Below are positions 10,848 to 23,130 of a stretch of 64,000 bases of DNA, piece by piece. The notes beneath the pieces were generated by a model. It was not told where the DNA came from and ran no database searches. It was given only the letters and a program-made list of their open reading frames with translations. The position numbers and the translations under genes were made by a program. Location of the stretch: the NCBI GenBank assembly GCA_002794775.1, contig NBAY01000049.1, positions 62,001 through 126,000 on the forward strand, in the 5' to 3' direction. The DNA is from Porodaedalea pini (lineage: Eukaryota; Basidiomycota; Agaricomycetes; Hymenochaetales; Hymenochaetaceae). Numbering within the stretch: position 1 is the first letter of the stretch; every line of letters begins with the position of its first letter.

Positions 10848-11603
10848 CTCCGGAGAAAGTCGTGAGTGCAATTTCTCCATTCTATGCATTATGCGATTAT
10901 ATGATATTGACACGCAGAGGGACGGGCAGGATGACCTTATTCCTTGTTCCTGGATTTTAATTAAATTTGACATAAAGCTTGACCGGCTCCTTCCTTTTGA
11001 CTCCACGCATCTCTGTGAACCAGTTTCTGCATTTCTGTATTGCTCCAGCTATCCAAATATATATTCATGTTACAACGGTTGTATTCGAATAATTATTCAT
11101 TGAAAAATCGGTGTTCGATGTGGTAACAAAATAGAGCATTAATATTAGGGATTGACATGCCCGTCGCAGGAGTGAAAGGTCCGGCTGTCAACTGGCAAAA
11201 TGGAAAAAATAAATAGAAACAAACATAACGCGTCGAGCGACGCGCCTCAGGCTGATGACAGTACTAGTCACCAGACGCGAATATCCCTCAACAAGCAGAG
11301 CTCGCCTTATGTAGGATCTTTGTGGCCCTTCAGCGCATCTTTATTAATATTGCCTCAGAAATTGAGCTCTATACACAGCCTTCCGCATCTCGACTGCGAC
11401 TGAATACGGCATAAAGCTAAAAATAAATGTCAGCATATGATCATGAGTAAGACACTGCAACGGCGCCGAATTACGCCGGCGCTGCCAGCAAAACACCTCT
11501 CTCTTACCTACGACGACCACAGGGAATGTGAGTGGCATTTCATGGCATTTCTCAACATCTCGTTCTCATCGGATACATGTGTGCTGAACGCGCAGACTGA
11601 GAG
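10848..11603. other. Intergenic, 3' flank of copy 2 and cipC promoter
   Basis: 10848-11350 repeats the 3' flank of copy 1. 11350-11603 is unique and probably holds the cipC-like promoter. A 98-aa frame at 11437-11733 overlaps the first cipC exon in another frame and is discarded. Confidence 0.5.
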
Positions 11604-12570
11604 ATGGAGAACATACTGGGGATGTTTGGCGGAGGCGGCGGCTCGGGCTTTAGCCCCTTCTCTGAATCGAGAGCGCAGGAGCATTACCAGGATTTGTATC
11701 TCCAAGAACAACCTAGACATGAGTCGAGCTTGACGCATGAAGGTGCGACATCCTACTTGTTTGTTGTGAGTTAGAGGCTAGAACTCACGTTGGCCTTCCC
11801 ACGCGGTAGCTGTCGCTGCCGCCGCCGGCTTTGCCGCGATGCACGCATACGAGTCCCACCTGCGTGCAACAGGCCAGCCTGTCTCCCACGGGAAGATGAA
11901 GGTCATTTCGTCCCTGCGCTCCTTATCGTTCCCACCGCCTCACACAACTTTCGTTTTCTAACGCATGCAGGAAATCCTTGCCGCAATCTCCGCCGCCGAA
12001 GTCGACAAGCTCGCCGAAACAAAGGGCCTTGACTGGCTCGACCGGCACAAGGCAAAGAAGCTCGCAGAGCACCAGGCACACGCACTCGCTGAGCAGCGTT
12101 ACGGAGAGGGCGACTCTGGGTGGGATTACGCGAGTTCACAACGTGGTCCTGCGCAGGAGTACAACTTCTATGGAGGTGCACCGTATGGCGCGCAGGGATG
12201 TCCGAGTTACGGGTGGTATGGAGAGCGGTATGGCGGTGGAGGTGGGGACGGATATGGAGGAGGAGGATATGGAGGCGGAGGATATGGAGGCGGAGGATAT
12301 GGAGGCGGAGGAGGGTATGGTGGTGGGGGAGGATATGAGGGTAGAGGCGGATATGAGGGAGGAGGCCCCGGATACGGAGGCGGTGGATATGGGGGAGGAT
12401 ACGGTGGTGGTGGACCACCTCCACCACCAGGCGGGTACGGTGGATATCCTCAGGAGCAGGGTTATGGCGGTGGATATGGTGGAGGGTATGGCCAGCCGCC
12501 GCCGCCTCCGCAAGGCTATTATGGGGGAGGATATGAGCAGGGACCGCCTCGCGGTTATGAGGGCTATTAG
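11604..12570 (+). CDS. CipC-like (DUF3759) protein with Gly/Tyr-rich tail
   Basis: Three exons: 11604-11742, 11810-11901 and 11971-12570, joined in phase; 276 aa. The N-terminal 130 residues follow the CipC/DUF3759 pattern: MFGGGGGSGFS, HYQDLYLQ, HESSLTHEA, AAGFAAMHAYESHLRATG, KMKEILAAISAAEVDKL, ETKGLDWLDRHKAKKLA. CipC proteins are small cytosolic fungal proteins induced by the antibiotic concanamycin A in Aspergillus and in pathogenic growth of Ustilago; their activity is not known. From residue 150 on the protein is Gly/Tyr/Pro repeat (GGYGGGGYGGGG, QGYGGGYGGGYG, PPPPP), a low-complexity tail much longer than in typical CipC. A decayed copy of this tail lies at 31303-31460, so the gene was part of the duplicated unit. 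Confidence 0.85.
12220..12530 (+). repeat. Minisatellite coding for GGYGG repeats
   Basis: Degenerate 15-bp units (ggaggcggaggatat and variants) in tandem at 12255-12330, then looser copies. All keep the reading frame. Likely to vary in length between strains. Confidence 0.75.
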
Positions 12571-12849
12571 GCTGGTGAAATCACGCAAAGTCGGAATATA
12601 CCAGAGAATTGTAAACTCTCATGTACTAACAGGGAAATTCAAGACAACGCGGTGCTCTTCTGTCATCTTCTGCGTTGAAAAACCGAAAAGACACGTTACA
12701 TCATATCTAGTTATACATTCGCATAATGTCTTTGGGTAAACTTTCTATCGCGCCGCAGGCAATGCAACGGGATAAACTACGTACAGACATGAACAGAGGA
12801 AAGGAAAAAAAGAAATAGCACAGCAAAACAACAGCATAACAAGAAAATA
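12571..12849. other. cipC 3' flank
   Basis: Matches 31465-31745 downstream of the cipC relic, including cacaatgtctttggg-like sequence near 12722. This shows that the join between cipC and the SPT7 3' end was duplicated as one block. No gene seen. Confidence 0.55.
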
Positions 12850-13930
12850 TGGATATGAGTATATGAATACACCTCGAAGACGAGCCATGCACGAAGGAAA
12901 GCAGAGAGTCAAGTATTGGGAGCAACGAACGGCAGCATATGAGGATGCGTCTTCTTCTTCGGACTTCTATTCTTCTTCCCACCATCCACCATCGCAGGAG
13001 ACCCAGGCAAAAACGCATACCCGTCGTGCTCGGCACAGACGGGGGCGGTGCGATCCCCGCCCCAGGGTCCTGCTCGTCATTTCTTCTGCGTGTCCGCGCC
13101 TACGCTCGGACGCATAACCTGTCCCAACAGTCTGCTCTTCGTGCGCGCTGTGGGCCGGAGGAAACCGATTTGTACATCGACGCGCATGGATTCGAGGGGC
13201 GCGAAGGGAAGAGGAGGAGGGTGGGAGGCTGAGCTTGTGATGGCTTTGCGCTAAGTTGAGAAGAAGCGGAGGGAACGGCGTAGGAGAATGGCAGAGAAGA
13301 ACACGAGCATTCCGTTGCTTGTTCTTGCCCTTGAGCAGCTTCTTGGGTATAGCGAGGTTCTGCAGACCATGTTCGCTCACAAATCCAAGTTCGTGCAGTC
13401 CCAGAAAGTCGTCGCCAAAAGTATCAGCAAAGTTGCCCCTGGAGCAGAGTTACTTTGACGGTGGCGAGCTATCTGAGTGTACGTTGAGGGAAAAGTATGC
13501 TGCCATGACAAGCTCATTGTCTTCCTCTTCGTCCTCATTAAAGAAGGCATCGCCACCAAGCACAGTCTCTATAGTCTGATATATTGTTGTAGTGCGTAAG
13601 TCCGCCTCATCGCTTCATTATATGTGTTCGCCAACTTCTTCTCAACGACCGTTAGGTGGGCACCTTGACGGACCACGTCGTCCGTGATGTAGCACTCTAG
13701 GCTTCGAATATGCGTGATACCGCTGTCGAAGAGTGTATGGAGAATAATCTCCTATACGTTCGTTACTGATGTCTCGGGAAATCACTGCGAAGAGGAGCTG
13801 GAAAGTAGTCGATATCTAAGCGTAGAAAACAACGATGTACCAGCTCTGCTGAGGTCTCTCATCGCGGCATCAAAATTTCAATGTACACCCAAAGCTGAGT
13901 AGGCCATCAGAGTGTTGGAGCATGTCTAGA
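12850..13930 (-). pseudogene. 5'-truncated SPT7 fragment 1
   Basis: The minus strand matches the 3' third of the intact SPT7 at 31.8-33.1 kb: KKLLKGKNKQRNA near 13330, the acidic FFNEDEE region near 13530 and the histone-fold region near 13600-13760. Bromodomain exons are absent. The proline-rich last exon has an internal deletion compared with 31813-32322, and several splice signals have changed. It lies between cipC and the leader of DUF6533 copy 3. It is a non-functional co-duplicated fragment; antisense or UTR roles cannot be judged. Confidence 0.8.
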
Positions 13931-15229
13931 ATACAGCGCAATTAAGTTTCTAAGAGCAACGAGCCTTGAGTAAGGAGGGAATCGGAAGAAAACATCGAGG
14001 TTGTATTTGGTCTTGTGTTCCATTACATAATATTAGCCCATTGGGACAACAATCTGCCAACACGAGCTCCTTGAGTCCTTCTCCATGTCTATGCTTTTCA
14101 ACTCCTCTCTCCAAGTCGACTTCACCTTCAGTGAAACGGAAGAGAGGGAAATATAATACGAAGGACGCTGAGCTCCCTTTGCTCAGCAACTCGCTCAGCG
14201 ACTCTAACCGCTGATTTGATCGAGGAACACTACTATGACTGCTCCGACTCCCGCCTCAATATGTCCACATGCACCGTCGGTTCACGCCGCTTCATTCTCA
14301 GGGCCCAATCACACTGATGTTCTTTTCATCCAAGGTGGAGTATGTATGACGTACGACGACTCAAAACGAGCTCATCTCCAGCCGCAGACGCGTTCCCGTC
14401 GTGCCCCCTTCCCTTCTTACGCCTATACTAGCTGGCTGCACTACTGCAACAGATATTGTTAATGGACTAGAGATCAATCGTCAACGTCGCCGACATCGAC
14501 GACGTAACCAACGCTGGAGACGATCTGTTCACCGGAGCAACGATGATGCAGTAGTACGCCATCTAAGCTTCTCTTGTGAAACACACCTAGGCTTTTCCTG
14601 TCCCATCTTCTGCGCACGAATAACACGCATCTTACCTTCCTTGCGGGGTCTTCTGGTACTTCAATTCAGGCCACGGAACATTTGGGTCGCTTTTTCTCCG
14701 GCCTGCAATGTAAAAATTAAATCGATCTGTTCTTGTCCGACACGGAGTTATGATGCCTACGGAAGAATATCACGATGTCGGCATGCTCATACCTTCTCCT
14801 GAGCCCAACTCACGTTTCGTCAGATCTTCCTGTGCCAAAGCATGATAATGCGTGGTCGTAACAGGAGGAACCATGTTGAGGATGCCGTTGCCAATTGCAA
14901 GATACTAGCAAGAGAAATTCTCAGGCTCAATTTTGAATGATCTTCAAGCAACATCCTGACTCATGACACATAAATGATACGATCTAAGTGGAGTAGAAGG
15001 CGGAATGTAGAGCTGCTATTGCTTGTTGCATCACGATGCAGTTACAGAACTCAGGAACTGAGTGGATGCATCAACTGCGCAGTGCCATCTATCACCTACC
15101 CATACATTATCAGAATACTCATTGGAGCTTGTGCCAGATATATAAGAGTGGCTCATGTGTTCAAACCGTACGTTCTTCCAGCCGCATCTACCTCCGTTCA
15201 GCTCAAATTGAAATGGCCTTCCTACTATA
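13931..15229 (+). promoter_or_regulatory. Leader of DUF6533 copy 3
   Basis: From about 14005 (tggtcttgtgttccattaca) it is nearly identical to 23155 onwards before copy 4, and it shares the common leader blocks. It has no conserved open frame. Confidence 0.55.
15138..15146 (+). promoter_or_regulatory. TATA box, DUF6533 copy 3
   Basis: atatataag in the conserved position about 85-90 bases before the ATG. Confidence 0.6.
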
Positions 15230-16828
15230 ATGACTCTCTATGTTCGATCTGATGTCGTGCCCATTGATCCAGACATGGTACCAGCCTGGGTCTTGGAAAT
15301 AACCGTCGTTCAGTACTTTCAAATAGCGTCCGTTACCGTTTTAGTCTATGACACTGGTGAGCACAGGTACTTCGTACTCAAGGTCTATTAGAGAATATTT
15401 ACAACTTTCAAAGTGATCACGATGGACAAGGAGGTAAAACCATTGCACCCCTCTTATCTCTTACTGAAGAAACGCACTGACGTTTTGAACAACAGGTAAA
15501 ATACTTCTGGGTATGCTTGAAGTTACAACCATTTCCAGCTGCTGAACCATAATGCTTATGTCGGATACCTTCAAGAAAACTCCTCGGAAACTTGTCAATG
15601 TTGTTTATTTTGCAGTGAGCAATGTAATGATTGTCTGCTCGTTGATTGACCCTTGTGACATTATCAGAATCGGTACATCGGAACTCTGGGTGCTATCGCG
15701 ACCCTGTTTTGTGAGCCGGAATTCACTACGCCATTATGTCTTTAGAAACACTTTCGACTAACAGCCTGCAAAGTGAACACATATGGGGCGAATCTTCCGC
15801 TGTAAGTCTTCAATCTTTAATGCAGCTCAGCGAAGAATGACAGCATGTTTAGGTGTAAGCAGAGAAGTTACAAGAATATTCCATGGATCACTGACGTCTC
15901 TCAGGTAATTTCGCCATCTGGACTCAGAATAGTGCCAGTAAGCCCTTGAAAACTTAATTGTGTAAGACCTTCCCTGATAGATGGGTTAGATTGGGCCACT
16001 GTTGTCTTGATTGACTGCGAGTAATGATATTGTATGGTGCTTAAGTTGACTCACAAGTTAGAACTGTAGATATCCTTATGATCCGCGTCCTTGCACTTTA
16101 CTCCCAAGGTAAGAACAAACAAGCTTTAGCAAAGCATGTACTCATCATAAAATAGACAAAGCACTATCTGCATGCCTGAAAGTACTGCTCGGAATAGAGG
16201 CAGCTTTCAAGTTAGGACTTTTTATATACTTCACTGCTATTCAAGACGGTGAGCTTTAGCTTTATCCAGCCTAGGTCTGAACTCAATCTGCATTTAGTTA
16301 ACCTCGCTAGCCTTGCAGATGGTGTCACTATTTGTGGTTCAGGTAACATTGCGCCATTGCGATGGGGAATTGTAGACTGGTGAGTGAAGCAAATTAGCAC
16401 GAGCCTCAACTGATCTTGGACAAGGACGATTCCTATGCTGTACGCAGTCCTTCTTATGACCCTGGCCCTCTACAAGGCTGCCGAGTACTGGAGGATGTCT
16501 GCTGGCCTCAAGGGATTTACCCTTATCAAAGTTCTCGTCTTGGATCAATTGAAATATTTCGTCCTGTAAGCTTGCATCTTCATTTCTTAGCCGTCAACCA
16601 ACAGTCTTGTTTAGTGTCGTGGCCTGCTCTGCCGTCAACATACTGGAGTTCAAGCTGATAGTATCAAATCCTTTTTTGGCAGAAGTTCTAACATCTCTTG
16701 GAAATCCTTCTTTTCTCTGCGTCCTTGGTAGTCGGATGCTTGTCAACCTGAAGGAGGCAGGAGAGCAAGGCGTTAATGAGGGAACGAGTTACAGGATGGA
16801 GTCCATGAGCGAGATTGAGTTCTCTTAG
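15230..16828 (+). CDS. DUF6533-type multi-pass membrane protein, array copy 3
   Basis: Starts MTLYVRSDVVPIDPDMVP. Exon joins equivalent to copy 2 give VITMDKE, VKYFW, KTPRKLVNVVYFA, NRYIGTLGAIATLF, ILMIRVLALYSQ and DKALSACLKVLLGIEAAFKL. These are followed by VNLASLADGVTICGSG and a C-terminal exon with GSRMLVNLKEAGEQG and end EIEFS. Splice sites are kept at all positions I could compare. The central exons (about 15780-16030) are as uncertain as in the other copies. Its leader and 3' flank are closest to copies 4 and 5. Confidence 0.73.
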
Positions 16829-18500
16829 CCCTGAAGGAAGTCGTGAGTCCTGTTCATCCATTCTATACATTACGCGGTTATATGATATTGATACGCAGAG
16901 AGTCGATTTTCTTCGAAAGTTCTTGAAAACGTGACCTTATTCGCTGCTTCCGGATGTTATTTGACAGAACGGTTCATTCCTTTGGCTCATTGTATCCCTC
17001 TATACCAATCTTTCCATTCCTGTGTTGTCCTTGGCTATCCGTGTGCATTGCCATATTCATATCGTACTCGAAATATTTTTTGTTAGAAAATCTATTTTCG
17101 ATCTGGGAATAAAATGGAGCATCAGTAAATGTTGCATCCAATTTGCAAGAGGTGTGGATAGAAGAAGAAATAAAAATCGAACTTGGCGAAGGTTTGAGGA
17201 TCATAAAAAACATGCGCAGCAGAGTTGCGGTTCAAAATGTTTGGGCTCAAAGAGTAAATTGTGCATTATGAATAGGAAAGCGTAGTCAATGCACGGGAAC
17301 GTTCTTATGAAATATAAAGAGGGAGTTTAGATAAATCCCCTGAGTGAAGGCGAGGAGGACTTCGAGGCTACGATAACGCTCATCACGAAAAAGTCGCGTC
17401 GCCTGTATAGTCTTGTATACCATGTAAGGTAATATAAGTCTGTTAGTCAGCTTGTTATGTCTTTGAGTCAAATACAAGTCTGCTACAAGAGTTTTTGTAC
17501 AATACAAGGTGTATACAAGATAGACAGATAATTACAAGAAAAAAATATACTTTTATCATTTTGTATTCTAATTATATGTCCTCAGAAAGTCTAACAATTC
17601 AGCTGTAATGCATTCATTCTACTGATTATTTCTGACAATCAGGCCGGAAGGCTCTTCACTGGTTTATATGTTGGGTGTCAGCATGTCAGTCAGCATATCA
17701 TATACTTATTAGCCTTCACATAGGATACAAGGTAAATACAAGTTAGATAGATGCTTACAGGAAATGCACATTTATTTTTCTTGTATTATATGCCACTTAT
17801 ATGTCCTTCCAAAATCTAATGTCTAAACTGTAATGCAGTAATCATAGTGTTTTTGTCCGATAACAAGGCCAAAAGCCTGCTCATCCACTTATATTTCAGA
17901 TACCAGCTCTTCAATCACTGTCTAAGATTTGCTTTGTTTTCATAAGAGATGCACATGTGGTGGGAGTTCAGGCCCACACCACCCCTTTGGGACCGCAAAC
18001 CCAGCACTGAAACTTGAGAGCCGAAAGGCTGAAGAGCGGATGATGAGACGAGACAATAGTATAATATGGAGAAAATACTTCACAGCACATGAAAGAATAA
18101 AAGTAACAAGAGTCGAGTCAATGAAGTAAAGAGAAGATCTGTGGAAGATACGAGCCGCAGTACAAAGTTGAGGAGAGAAAAGGAAGAGGAGACCGTGTAT
18201 GGCGAATGAACGATTCGCGCTGCACGCATGGATGGATGAATGAGATAGTTGGGTGTACGGTTGGAGGGAAAGGTGTAAGAGACGTATGTATTACTAGGAA
18301 ATTGAGAAGAGAGGAGAGAAGAGAATACAAGGTGGAAGGCGCGCCGAAGCCGTATCGACAAGAGCAAAGACCTCTGCGATCGTGAGCAAGTGCCCGACAA
18401 CCAGCGAAGAAAGGCCCCCAAGCTCTGCACAGTCCAACCCGGCGTAGCCCAGACCAGTAGCCCGCACCCATATCCTAAACATCCAGATCCATAAGTCGCG
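16829..18500. other. Intergenic with a degenerate two-copy repeat
   Basis: 16829-17330 is the 3' flank shared with copies 4 and 5 (cattatgaataggaaagcg near 17263). 17500-17930 is AT-rich and holds two diverged copies of a unit of about 230 bp; compare atatgtcctcagaaagtcta near 17573 with atatgtccttccaaaatcta near 17800. 17940-18500 has no clear gene and is probably the 3' side of the broken cyclin gene. Confidence 0.45.
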
Positions 18501-18517
18501 AAAGTCGTTGCACCAGC

Positions 18518-20680
18518 CTATACATGACCACCGCGCCTGAGCCCAAGCTCAAGCCCGAGATCAACAGTCGTGAGGCTATCCAGCATGGACATCGACAGCG
18601 ATGCCTGTCCCTGTCCGTCAATCCCGTTTCCGTATCCAATTCCGCCCATGCCGCTGATCACGGTCCCGTTCCCGGGAACGCCAACGGAGAGCACCTGCGC
18701 ATACCACGCAACCGGGTCTGAGACGTCCATGGGGACGAGTCGGTGGCCCTTCGCTGCACCCAGGTCGGAACACACGACATCGCCTGCAAGCCGCACGGCC
18801 GTAGGTATGTCTGGCGGAGTTGCGACGGCCTCCGACCCGACGCTTGAGCCCGAGTCGGACGAATCGTTAGAGTCCGTGCTCTGTGCGGAACTCCACACAC
18901 CATTGGCACCGTTGTTGAAATTGTAGTTATAACTGTAGCTGCACAACGCCGCACTTGGCGTCTTGAGCGTTGATTCACCGAGAGCGGCGAATACGAAAGG
19001 CGCTGTATCGGCTCTTCGAGTGGGACAGACGTCGGATCAGAAGGCAAGGGTGTCTGTGACGTAAATGCAGAAGAAAGCAATGTTTACTGTGCACTAAGCG
19101 CCGCGTGCTGGTGAGCTGAGGCGGACCTGCAAACGAGAATGGCAACAATCCTGGGGATCGATAGCGGAGCGGCACGCTCCGCATTGCCACATCGTCTGGC
19201 AGTGTCGCAGCACGTCTAAGTGCTCTATTTGCCATGTCTGCCTTCGTCTGCGCACGGCCAAACTCCGGACTTGCGCCTGCATCCGACAAGGTGGACTCGG
19301 AAAGTGCATCGCGTTGCGCATTGCAGAAACCGGAGACGATCCAAATGCGATTGTATCCTTGCTTTTCGTGTGTTGCATACTGCGCGAGTTCTCTTCCTGC
19401 TGCAGCGTTGAGCTCTTGCCGACCGAGAGACGCCACCCAAACGTATCGCCGAATGCACGTTCGCAGTGTCCAACTTCCCGCAGTGGGAGACTGGAGAGCT
19501 TTGCCCATCCACGAGTCGAATAGCATCGATCCTGTAAGAATTTTGATGCTAGAATGAGCGCAGCGAGGAAGATGCGCCGCGGGCAGAGGAGCGGCAAGGG
19601 AAGAGGTGACAGCGGCGTGAGCTGTTTTGCCGGAATCTTGCGACGCTTGTCGTTAGACTGCCTTTGAGTCTGCATCTACTGAGTTAATGGAAGCGAAGCG
19701 TCCATCTGGAGGACTGTCGGCACACACGATGCGTCGAACGGGTCCATTGATATCAATTCCGTCGGAAGGCCGCAGACGTTGGACGTGTCCAAAGAGGCAT
19801 TCGCCTTCGACGAGGCAGACGCCTCGTCTTCCTTCACGATCCTCTTCTCCAACTCCGGCTCGCCTCTCACTCCCGTGCCGAGCTTCTCTTGCTCTACGAG
19901 CTCTGGCACCTTCCCTCGCACCGCCTCGATGTAGCAGAGCGCCGATTGCAGGATGCTGCATGTTGTGCATGAATGGCGGAGGACCTCCTGTACGAATGTT
20001 TTGATCGGAACGAGATCCTTCTCGGACACGATGGTTGCGGCGTTGCTGCCGAAATGCTCAGCGAGAAAGGCGGATGGTAAAACGGCTAACGTCGATGTTG
20101 AAGTGCGTGGTGGGTCGGAGGCGGCAGGAGGAAGGGGCGAGGAAAGCGTGATGGGTGAACAGGGCAAGGAAAGTTGAACCAATTGACGTTTTAGTGGTTG
20201 ACGTTGAGAAGGGAGAGCTGGCGAGTGTTTCGTCACCATCGTGATATCTTTCTGAGTCGAAAAGACGACCGGGATGCTCTTGGGGTGTCGAATGTTGGTC
20301 AGGCTTTTCACAGCGTGATCTAGAATTGAGCATGTCAGTTAGGGAAATAGGACAAAACCAATCTATCTATCGACTTTGCGTGCGCGTCTCGGATAGTTAC
20401 CGACAATGGGAATGCTTGACTCGCTGACCAGGGACGCCACGTAGTTTGCTTTTGCCGGGTGCGTCTTTGGGATTTGAGGTTGTTTCAACGGTTGAGGCGC
20501 CGCTTGCTGCAGCGCCGAGAGTGGGTGCGGGGATTGGGAGAAGGTAGAGGCAGTACTAACAGGAGAGATGGAGTACACAGATGCAGCTGTTTGATTAAAT
20601 AAGTGGATTCTTGAGGGTTGGGATGCTGATGATGAGAGAACGAGGACACGAGCATCAGACAAGGTTCACCACTTAGCGGA
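18518..20680 (-). pseudogene. Pcl/Pho80-type cyclin gene, probably decayed
   Basis: The minus strand reads an N-terminal Ser/Pro-rich part, then (after an intron at about 20399-20321) VDHAVKSLTNIRHP. The cyclin box follows: FVQEVLRHSCTTCSILQ and SALCYIEAVRGKVPELVE (about 20010-19910), LCPRRIFLAALILASKFLQ, DRCYSTRGWAKLSSLP and REVGHCERAFGDTFGWRLSV (about 19600-19420). Family members bind Pho85/Cdk5-like kinases. Problems: no in-frame ATG upstream, a TAG at 19678-19676, and a switch of frame between the cyclin box and the tail (ADMANRALRRAATLPDDV, about 19240). A 48-nt intron with a weak donor could remove the TAG, but not the other defects. It is divergent from the HMG-box gene next door. Confidence 0.7.
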
Positions 20681-20720
20681 CTTAGCGGACTTAGAAAATG
20701 CGGACTTAGAAAACGCGTCG
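20660..20720. repeat. Short tandem repeat of gcggactta units
   Basis: Three to four near-copies of a 9-base unit (gcggacttagcggactta, tgcggactta) in the gap between the divergent cyclin and HMG-box pseudogenes. Confidence 0.5.
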
Positions 20721-20819
20721 AGACGTGCTCGACGCGTCGTTGCACTTTGCTTTCTCCCACCACCATCGCCTGCCTCTCCCTCGGTCGCAAATCTGTCAAG
20801 CACATCAAAAGTAAGTCCA

Positions 20820-22589
20820 CATAGTCTTTGGGATATAATGAACACCTTAGTCAAAATGTAGCTGGAAACAGAGCTCAGATAAGCTCATGCCACTCAAATT
20901 GGTGAGTAGCCCCTGTATACAGAAAGTTCGTCTAACTGGCCTCTACTCCACAAGTACTGGGACGGTCTCACGAAGCAACGCAAGAAGGAGCATGAATAGT
21001 TGTATCCTTGGTACGTCTATCAGCCCACACGCACTGTCAAGGAGAAGAATGGCAAGGCGGAGTCGACGGCGGGCGGGAAGGTGAAGAAGGAGAAGGATGG
21101 GAAGGAACGTCGTGACCGTACCAAGTCGAGCAGCTGTGTGCACGGTTCCGGCGCGCGTGCCTGCAACAGTTCCTTGTGCTCCACTACCAGCACCACCAGC
21201 ACCACGAGTGCCCCCTCATCTGCATCGACCGTCGATTCGGAAGATTTCAGCGAGCTCGACTTGCTCTCCGCCGACGGGTCTCTCTATGGTCTATACGGCT
21301 ATGCGAACGGCGGGTGCAGCAGCATGCGCGAAGTTGAGATGGCGGACCTCGCGGACTTCGACATGAGCGAATCGGAGGGATTGCAGGGCCAGGGTCAAGG
21401 TCAGACACTCTCGCTCCCGCTGAGCCTCTCGATGCCCTCGCTCTCTGGCGCATCTGGTTCTGGATCAAGAGCGAGCCTTGCGATCGACACGCGCCACGCT
21501 CTTGCGAGCTTCTCTCTCGAATCCGGCCCACTCAGCACGTCTTCCTACTCGCACTCGCACCACGGTGGACACGGGCATGGACACAGACACTCGCTTTCCG
21601 CGCAGACTCAGACTGCCCAGAGCCTAGTTCCCGGACCGCCTAGCTTTGTCCTCCCGCAGAACCACCGTTCGACGAGCGCACCGGGTGCACCGGCCACCGA
21701 CGATGACAGCTGACCTCTACCGCCTGCGCCTCCTACAATCAAGATCCCGAGGCTGCTCGAGACGGCGCCTGGTTCTAACAATAGCTCGGCGGTTGGCTCG
21801 CCTGCGACGCACGAGGGCAACGAAGACGAGCAGCGGTTGCAGATGAATGGCCACGCCCAGCAAAGAGAGGGGGAATTTGGTGGAAAGAGCGGTTTCCAGT
21901 TCCCGAACTCGCATCCGCAGTCCATGAGCTACGGTATGCCAGGGCAGGTCCCCGATTTCTCGACTGCTGGCAGCGAGATGCAGGTGTGTTTTTCTGCCCT
22001 TCGTCGTAGCATGTTATTCCATGTTTCAGGTCTACGAGGAGCAGGTGCCTGTCGCCGCTAAGCCTCGCCCTCGCACGCTCACGCAGCTCAGCAACCCTAG
22101 CGAGCCTTCAACCTCCTCAGGTGACCCGCTTTCCTCACCAACACCTTCCTCCTCGTCCTCGCGTCTCTTCCTCCCTGGTCAATTCTCTTCGCCAACTGGC
22201 CAATCGCCAGGCGGACAGCTTCGAGTGCCGGGTCAGCGCGCAGTGCCGCACGGGCTGCCTGAGTCACCAGAATGGCAGTTGCTGGCGAGTGGGACGACTA
22301 CGGCCTGCCAGCGTGGGCAATGCAGACGCTGTGCGACGGCGACGAATCTGCCACACATTCCTCGCATGGTCAGAACCAGGAGACGCAGAGTCAGAATGTA
22401 TTCGGCGGAATCGACATCGGACTGGACATGGGGCTGCCGCCGTGGACGGGCTTCGGCTCGATGGGGTCGATGAGTCCCATGGGCTCGATGGGTGGTGGGA
22501 TGGATGGGATGGGGCCGGACGGTGAGCGAATGGACATGTACGCGATGCACTTCCAGTTCGAGGACCTGCTCGACTCGTCGCAGTTATAA
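20820..22589 (+). pseudogene. HMG-box transcription factor gene, broken by stops and a frameshift
   Basis: After an intron ending at 20954, the frame reads YWDGLTKQRKKEHE, stop, LYPWYVYQP and a basic stretch. This is the third helix and C-terminal tail of an HMG box, with correct spacing between the His and the Tyr-Pro if the TAG at 20997-20999 counts as one residue. The same frame continues over a Ser/Gly/His-rich region to a second stop, TGA at 21711-21713, and then on to an intron at about 21983-22029. The next exon (VYEEQVPVAAKPRPRTLTQL) changes frame near 22265 into GEWDDYGLPAWAMQTLCDGD and an end FQFEDLLDSSQL at 22589. Two nonsense codons plus a frameshift indicate a pseudogene. The first two HMG helices are not seen in frame. 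Confidence 0.75.
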
Positions 22590-23130
22590 CCTGCGCCTCG
22601 CCTCGCCTGCGGACACCGTCAAACCTGGATTCTTTATTCTGCTTTTGCTCTTATCTATGATTTCGACGCGGCTACGATTTTGAACAATTCAAATGTACAA
22701 TAAATGATGCAATAGAAATACATTATTGTTATATTATCTAAATGGTGCGATAATGAACCAGTAAACTTTCAGTCTCGTATAACGACTTGCAGACCTTATA
22801 TAAGAACTCTACCAGACACGACAAGAACTACAAGTAAGATTATCCCATGTCATTTTGAAGCTGCACCGTATTCTCTTCTATATTTTCTTCAGGGCCGGTC
22901 ATTCTTGTATATTTCCGGCAAGTGACGATCAGTATGACCTAACTTGGCAAGGTCAATCAGACTTGCGGCGATCTTGCAGCAACTTGTAGTTTTGTATCAG
23001 ATCGAAGCTGCGCCGTATTCGGTTGTACATAATTTAGAAAATATACATCTTCCACGGGCATATAAGCCCGTGCAAGATTTTAGACATTTTCGTGATGCTG
23101 ATCATGAAGTCTCTCACTTACTTTCGGCGA
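22590..23130. other. Junction between HMG pseudogene and copy-4 leader
   Basis: AT-rich, no gene. Left border of the repeated leader lies at about 23140-23155. Confidence 0.45.

Noticed and set aside
19676..19678. In-frame TAG of the cyclin as sole proof of a pseudogene
   Set aside because: A 48-nt stretch ending ctcagtag could be an intron that removes it. The pseudogene call rests on the missing start and the later frame change instead.
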